The translations under genes and the position numbers were made by a program. From Lantana camara (Eukaryota; Streptophyta; Magnoliopsida; Lamiales; Verbenaceae), in assembly GCA_037501455.1 (NCBI GenBank), contig CM074858.1, positions 89,440,501 through 89,504,500 of the forward strand: a stretch of 64,000 nucleotides of DNA, read 5' to 3'. Under the pieces are notes generated by a model. It ran no database searches and was not told the DNA's origin. It worked only from the letters and a program-made list of their open reading frames with translations. Shown in pieces: positions 57,792 to 64,000 of the stretch; position 1 is the first letter of the stretch; every line of letters starts with the position of its first letter.

Positions 57792-60253
57792 TCATGACGA
57801 GTCATAAGGCGTGACCTCGTTCTTCCTACTCACAACCTCAGAGCTTGATTTCCACGTATCTAACTCCGACACATTCTTTGTCTTCACTTTTCGAGACTTC
57901 GGTTCTCTTCCCCAATTAACCGAATCTCTTTTCTCCTTGAATAGTACCATTCCATCTGATGTTTCACTTATAGCCCCGATCATACGACACTCATCCGGTA
58001 CTGGTGGTGGTGTTATGGAGCTAAAAGTCCTAAACTCCATTCGTTCATCTCCTATTTTGAATGTGAGAATTCCATTCTGAACATCAATATCCGCTCTAGC
58101 CGTGGCTAGAAACGGTCTTCCGAGGATCAATGGCATACTCTCAGCATTCTCAACATCAAGGAATTCAAAATCATTAGGAATGTAGAATTTTCCAACTTTT
58201 ACCTACACATCCCCACGAATTCCTATTGGGTATTTTAGTGATATGTCAGCTAGTTGGAGCATCATATTGGCCGGTTTGAACTCCTTCACTCCTAATTTCC
58301 TGCAAATAGATAAAGGGATTAGACTCACACTAGCTTCTAAATCACATAAAACATCATGAAATTGTAAGGAACCAATAGTTAAAGGGATAGAAAAACTCCC
58401 AGGATCCTTAAGCTTCGGGGGAAGCTTCCCTTGAATGATGACACTACACTCTTCTGTGAGTGCAACTATAGAAAAGTCTTCAGGCTTCCCTTTTCTCGAA
58501 ACCACTTTCTTCAGAAACTTCAAATACTTGGGCATTTGAGCTAATGTCTCCGCAAAGGGAATGTTAATGTGAAGCTGCTTGAACATGCTCAAAAACTTCT
58601 CAAATTGTTTTTCTAATTTCTGCTTCTGTAAACTTCCTTGGGTACCACACTTACCTTTGGTTTTGAAGGTAGCTCATCCTTTTGCTCCTCTGCATCCACC
58701 TTATCAATCTAAACTACCTCTTCAACCTTTTCACCGGAAAACTCGTCAACATCAAAATTTGCAAGAAACCCTGGAGTTTCATTCTCCCCTTCGTTTTGTA
58801 CAAATATGGCCTTACAGTGCTCCTTGGGATTGTTTTCGGTTTGACTTGGCAACATTCCAGGGCCTCTCATATTCAAAGATTGGGCAATCTGACCAATCTG
58901 AATCTTCAAATTTCTGTTCTGATTCACTACCTGTTCCACTTGAGTCTCTAATTTCTGATATCGTTCCGTAGACACTGCTATGAATTTCTCGAGTGCAGCC
59001 TCCCATCCTTGCTTCTGTTCCTACTGAGGAGGTGGGGCGTGGTATGGAACGGGTGGTCTCTGCTGAAACTGAGGCCTCGATTGGAACTACGGTCTAAGAT
59101 AAGATGGTGGTTATTGGACATTCTGATTATTAGACCAGGAAAAATGGGGATGGTTCTTCCATCCCGGATTGTAAGTGTTTGAGTAAGGGTCATTCATCGG
59201 CTTTGAGTTGTTTACATAACTCACTGGCTCTTGCACCTGTTCTCCTGCATTAGTATGAGGACACATGTTAAACGCATGTGGACCATTACAAATTTCACAA
59301 GTTACCTAAACTGGTTGGGATTGTGTCCCAACTGCATTCACAGAAAGTTGATCCAATTTCTTATTGAGGGCCTCGAACTTGGCATTGATAGCAGTTAGGC
59401 CATCTAGCTCGATGACTCATGCTTGCACTTTGCAAGGTTGATAGTGGCTCCTCTCATGCACAAAAACATCATTTTGTGATATATTATCTAACAGTTCTTT
59501 AGCAATGGTCTCAGATTTTGACAAGAAAGCTCCGCCAGCGGCGGCATCCATCGCTCCTCTGTATATAGGGGACATCCCATTATAAAAAGTCCGAATCAAT
59601 AGCCAACTGGGAATCCCATGATGAGGGCACTTCTTCTATAAATCCTTAAATCTATCCAAAGCCTCATAGAAGGATTCCCCGTCTAGTTGTCTGAAACCTT
59701 GAATATCATTCCTGTACTTCGTGGTCTTACTAAGAGGGAAGAACTTGGCTAAGAAAGCCTGAGAAAGTACATTCCACGTCTGAAAGGACTCATTGGATAT
59801 AGTACTTGACCATGCTTTGGCTCTTTCCCTTAGGGAAAATGGGAAAAGCCTAACTCGGATAGCATCAATTGTGACATTGTGGATCTTGAAGATATCGTAC
59901 ACCTCAAGAAAGTACTCAAGATGTGAAGTCGGATCCTCTAGTGATAATCCTGAAAACGGATTGTTCTGTAGCTGTTGATTATAGCTGGTTTAATCTCAAA
60001 GTTATTTGCTCCAATCGGGGTGACGAGTTGCGGTCTGGATTGCTCCAGCATTTGGTAAGTTGTAATCTCTAATCGTAGGAAGAGGTGGTAGTGGTGGATC
60101 TACAACCCCTCCGTCTCTTGCCTTGTTTGGATCTACAGCCATTGGTTCGGTTAGGGATTTCTTGCCTTTCCTCTTCTTCTTCCTAATAGCACTTAGTGTT
60201 CTTTCAATTACCGGATCGTAGGGAACTAGTTCCGAATCTTGGGATCTTCGCAT
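57792..60253 (-). pseudogene. Athila gag and protease of element G, broken
   Basis: The start at 60253 opens MRRSQDSELVPYDP. Gag follows with LFPFSLRERAKAW, AFLAKFFPLSKTTKYRNDI, FYEALDRFKDL, CPHHGIPSW and FYNGMSP, the typical Athila order, and then a zinc-knuckle segment CEICNGPHAFNMC near 59300. The gag frame has several stops. Between 58709 and 58592 the frame changes, and protease follows: LPPKLKDPGSFSIP, CDLEASVSLIPLS (the usual Gly after Asp-Leu reads Glu) and LILGRPFLATARADID, ending at 57792. The remnant stops where RT would start. It cannot make a full gag-protease now. Confidence 0.9.
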
Positions 60254-60370
60254 GCACCGTAGACCTGCATAAAAGCAAAGAAAATCCTTAGCTCAATTCT
60301 ACAATGACTAAGATCAAAACAGAAAGTAAAGTAATAGTCTAAAGCACTAGATCAAAATATTTAAGTAATT

Positions 60371-60386
60371 CCCGGTAACGGCGCCA
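60371..60386 (-). promoter_or_regulatory. Primer-binding site of G (tRNA-Asp type)
   Basis: TGGCGCCGTTACCGGG on the minus strand, six bases from the 5' LTR end. Athila elements usually carry this with GCC in place of ACC. Confidence 0.85.
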
Positions 60387-60392
60387 AAAACT

Positions 60393-61843
60393 TGTTCGGT
60401 TATTATTCTACTAAGTTAAAACCAATCGTGCAAGAGTGCACTTAATATACGCATAGCACAATAGGATCATACCCACAGAGAAGGGAAATCAATCAATACT
60501 CAATATCTCTTTCTAATCTAAAGACCGAACGAATTCAAGTTGTTTATTAAGCTACTAAAACAGAATTAAAATAACTAACTGAAATAAAACATAATTAACT
60601 ACTAACATACGTGGATTAAATTCAGTAAACTAATTAGGAAGGGGAGTAATAATTCCTGCATTCATGAGTCAGCATAATACTCGTCTGACAAGTGCAATTC
60701 TATAACCTAGTCACGTATGTTTGTATTATCCTCTCTCCAGGTATAACCAAGTGTTCAATTAAGCTCAAAGCTGCTCTCCTAGTCATCAATAATTAATTAA
60801 ACCAACAAGATCAAGACTAGTGCAATTCAAATTCTAGCGGCTTGGCATGGAATAAGATTTACTGTTGTATATATCAGAACCAAATCTCTTTGCATTCCTA
60901 CAACCTACTAGTTATGAAAACCATCACAATTACCATCAATCTCTCGATTCTCCGGTAATTCTAGATTATGCTAAGGATGATCAGGCCATCGCAATTCAAT
61001 TCAATTCAGTTTTCATACTAAGAATTCAGACAAGTCATTCAAGCATCATATCAAACACCTATCATGCATTCATCATCACTCCCCTAGCCCTAGGGAATTA
61101 ACTACTCATACTTAAAGCAAAACTCATAAAAATAAAGGAAATTGCATTAAAGAAATTCATGTTCATCAAATCTAAACAAAGTCTTATAAACCAAACTCTA
61201 AACATTCAAGAATTCTGGAAAATGAATCTAACATGAAACTAATTAAAACTAAACTTCAAGGAATTAGTTTGATGATTAAAGCAATAAATAAAACCGTAAC
61301 AATTGAAATTATTTAAGAACTCGATCCTTTCGTCTTCTCGAAATTCTCCGAACAACTCCATCACAACTCCTTTTCCAAGCTAGGTCACGAACTAAAGACG
61401 AAATTTCTGAAGAAGTCTCCCACAAAAAGACTCCAAAACGAACTTAAATATCTCCTCAAAATTCTATCTCGCAGCCCTAGGTAACGGGCGTTACCTATCC
61501 ACACACAAAACTTGTTAAAGCCCGTTATAGCCCTGAAATCGCAATAACGCTTTTATAAGTGGTAACGGGCGTTACCATTTTTCTTCTGCCTAGGGGTAAC
61601 GAGCGTTACCCCTAGACTACGCCAAAAGTGATGCTCCTGTGTCTGTTAACAGAGGTTAACAACCTTGTACTTCCCCGTTACTCCTTTTTTCTCAAAAAAT
61701 ACGTGAATTTGCCACATTCAGCCGTTTCTTAACTCCAACTCCTAAAACACCTAAATGGAGCAAAATAAACACATAAACGCATCAAGCGACACTAAAATAT
61801 ACTCTAATACATGCGTAAATCCATGAGAATTTCACACTCAACA
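60393..61843 (-). mobile_element. 5' LTR of G
   Basis: The plus-strand start TGTTCGGTTATT and end CACTCAACA are followed by duplication CATGC. By eye it differs by a few percent from the 3' LTR, including a deletion near 61665-61680. Confidence 0.94.
61478..61615. repeat. GTAACGGGCGTTAC inverted-repeat cluster, G 5' LTR
   Basis: TAGGTAACGGGCGTTACCTA at 61478-61497, a similar unit near 61560-61577, and an 11-bp-stem unit at 61590-61615 with arms CTAGGGGTAAC and GTTACCCCTAG. Confidence 0.9.
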
Positions 61844-61848
61844 CATGC

Positions 61849-64000
61849 AAGGGCAAAGTATGAGATAGTTTATTAATACGTAGAGGCTCAAGACAGTGTA
61901 CTCTTAGGATCAATCCTGACATATAAGTTGTGACACCTTAAAGCTTCAAGATACCTCTAGTGTCGTTCCATTGATCCCTGAAATCACTCATTTTAAAGCA
62001 GGCTAGAGGGTTAGTCAAAGTGACTAAGTGAAGGGGGTATAATAGTTTATAGATATATGTATACATATATATATATATATATATATATTCAAATGATCAA
62101 GATGATCTTGATCTAAAATATTAGCAATAGGATATAGCATATATGAAACGATTCATGATATGTGTAAAATAGGGATATGGGGAATTTGGAATATTTGTAG
62201 AAATATGAACCGTCTGTAACAAGAACTTTAATGCCCGCAAACTAGACCTTTCCATCCGTAACTCCTTAAATAACTTGGTAAAACAGTACCGGGCTGATCA
62301 AGGCCCCGATACTTTAATAAAACCAAGTATGATAATACCTCCGCTACTCTTTGGTGTCAATAGGGGAGCAAACCCTAGAGACCATGAACACAAATCGGGA
62401 AGTAGTATTCCCTTAATCTCTTGGCGTGGAGTAGCTAACCTCCTGCTAAACCACTACCAAGAGTTGGAGGCAGTCCGCAGCACCAACAATACTCTTTGCC
62501 ATATACCTTCTGGGTAATTGCTCGCTACGGATACAGCCGGGGCCCATAACATGAATCAAGAACAATATTTTGCTTGCATAACCCAGAATCAACGTTTGAT
62601 AAAGTGGACTTAATATATAATGTCCTAGTAAAACGTTAATTCTGGCATGAAAGTATTTTCTCTTTAAAAGGGATATGATAATACTACGGCGAGCGGTCAA
62701 GATAATACATGAGTGGAGTGCATGACACAGTGCAGCGGGAGATAAGAAATTTAAACTTTGCCAATAAACGGGGAGGATAACGTATAATGAACAAGGATTA
62801 TCATTATTGATCAAAGTAGTTCGCAAAAGAGTACAACAGGATGGCATGCAAGGAAAAAGTATGAGATAGTTTATTTATACGGAGAGGCTCAAGACAGTGT
62901 ACTCTTAGGATCAATCCTGACCTATAAGTTGTGACACCTTAAAGCTTCAAGATACCGCTAGTATCGTTCCATTGATCCCTGAAATCACGCATTTTAAAGA
63001 AGCTTAGAGGGTTAGTCAAAGTGACTAAGTGAAAGGGGTATAATAGTTTATAGATATATGTATACGTATATATATATTTATATGATCAAGACGATCTTGA
63101 TCTAAAATATTAGCAATAGGATATAGCAAATATGAAACGATTCATGATATGTGTAAAATAGGGATATGGGGAATTTCGAATATTTATAGAAATATGAACC
63201 GTCTGTAACAAGAACTTTAATGCCTAGCCATCTGTAACTCCTTAAATAACTTGGTAAAACAGTACTAGGCTGATCATGACTCCGGTACTTTAATAAAAGC
63301 AAGTATGATAATACCTCCGCTACTCCTTGGTGTCAGTAGGGGAGCAAACCCTAGAGACCATGGACACGAATCGGGAAGTAGTATTCCCTTAATCTCTTGG
63401 CATGGAGTAGCTAACCTCCAGCTAAACCACTACCAAGAGCAGGCGGCAGTCCGTAGCACCAACAATACCCTTGGCCCGATGCCGTCTGGGTAACTACTCG
63501 CTACGGATATAGCCGGGGCCCATAACATGAATCAAGAACAATATTTTGCTTGCATTACCCAAAATCAACGTTTGATAAAGTGGACTTAATATATAACGTC
63601 CTAGTAAAACGTTGATTCTGGCATGAAAGTATTTTCCCTTTAAAAGGGATATGATAATATGATATTATGTATATAGGATGATTAATCATAAATAATAGGT
63701 AGGCTTGAAAAGAGCTTTTATGTAGATACATAAGTATAGGCATGATTCCAGTTGAAAATATTTTAACCCTCACCTATATCGGTAGTCAGATAGAGTCAGG
63801 TGGATTCCATTGCTCGGTCCTAATTTCGTTTGAAAATATTAACTACTACAGGGTTAGGACTATGTTCTTATTATTTTAATCAAATAATCACAAAAGGTAC
63901 ATAATATGTAACACGTTAGAGAATTCCCGGTAAACCCTAATTTTAACTGTTTAAGGGAATTTAATTAATTAATTAGATCTTAGGAAGTCTTTAATTAATC
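61849..64000 (-). mobile_element. Diverged Tekay-like LTR (H) with internal 1-kb duplication
   Basis: The minus strand carries the shared hairpin (TTAGTCACTTTGACTAACCC) and an overall layout like solo LTR 3, so it looks like an old LTR. It begins left of element G at about 52236 (GTAGTTCGCAAAAGAG), was split by G, and runs off the right edge. Unit 1 (61849-62690) and unit 2 (62850-63658) are direct copies offset by about 1002 bp. The intervening 62690-62850 ends with the same GTAGTTCGCAAAAGAG text as the left flank of G. A (TA)n run lies at 62060-62089. Open frames here are repeat shadows. Confidence 0.6.

Larger units (their letters stand above)
52276..61843 (-). mobile_element. Element G, Athila-type Ty3/gypsy lacking RT and integrase
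   Basis: LTRs at 52276-53736 and 60393-61843 (1461 and 1451 bp) are flanked by duplication CATGC (52271-52275 and 61844-61848). On the minus strand: primer-binding site of the TGGCGCCGTTACCGGG type, Athila-like gag, protease, then an ORF1-like gene with its own promoter signals, and the polypurine tract. No RT, RNase H or integrase sequence is visible in the 6.66-kb interior. The terminal TG at 52276 has mutated to TA. Mobilisation must have relied on another Athila. Confidence 0.92.

Overview
The window reads as intergenic chromatin from a flowering-plant nuclear genome, probably a eudicot. The evidence is the AT-rich background, tRNA-Met and tRNA-Asp type primer-binding sites, and plant-specific retrotransposon lineages: Tekay-type chromoviruses, Athila, a Tat-like element and Ty1/copia. 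I found no convincing host protein-coding gene, rRNA or functional tRNA gene. Species cannot be named from the sequence. Coding remnants are transposon gag-pol pieces, almost all broken.

Left part (1-10.4 kb): AT-rich DNA with two related GACACG-type MITEs (1199-1362 and 4103-4631), a 268-bp MITE with an 8-bp target duplication (2993-3260), Tat-like LTR pieces, a tRNA-derived SINE split by an insertion, and two solo Tekay-type LTRs with perfect 5-bp target duplications (3696-6625 TTAAG; 7310-9745 GATTA). A Tat-like gag remnant (9746-10422) is cut by a minus-strand Ty1/copia element (10423 to about 17980). A third solo LTR (12924-15459, CTGCT) has inserted into that element's RNase H region.

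Middle (18-51.7 kb): a four-level nest in which every insertion lies in an LTR. Element D (LARD-like, 45973-51695) has lost the first part of its 5' LTR where element C (LARD-like, from about 17985 to 45972) abuts it. The 3' LTR of C holds element A (Tekay-type, 22994-44789, duplication CGTAC). The 3' LTR of A holds element B (Tekay-type, 24298-34973, duplication CAAAC). A and B encode degenerate gag-protease-RT-RNase H-integrase-chromodomain. C and D share a homologous internal region of about 3 kb with no coding capacity, but have the same primer-binding and polypurine signals as A and B.

Right part (51.7-64 kb): a copia RT scrap, a complete-ended Athila-type element G (52276-61843, duplication CATGC) that keeps gag-protease and an ATHILA-ORF1-like gene but no RT or integrase, and a diverged Tekay-like LTR (H) carrying a duplication with a 1.0-kb offset.

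Cross-cutting signals: each LTR family carries a cluster of short GC-rich inverted repeats whose sequence is family specific. The Tekay-type LTRs share a predicted leader intron (donor, then a CAGTC/GACTG hairpin, then an acceptor, then a CTAGGCGGG box), with the inverted-repeat cluster inside the intron. In G the same GTAACG/CGTTAC inverted repeats lie upstream of both the LTR TATA box and a second, internal TATA box that appears to drive the ORF1-like gene.
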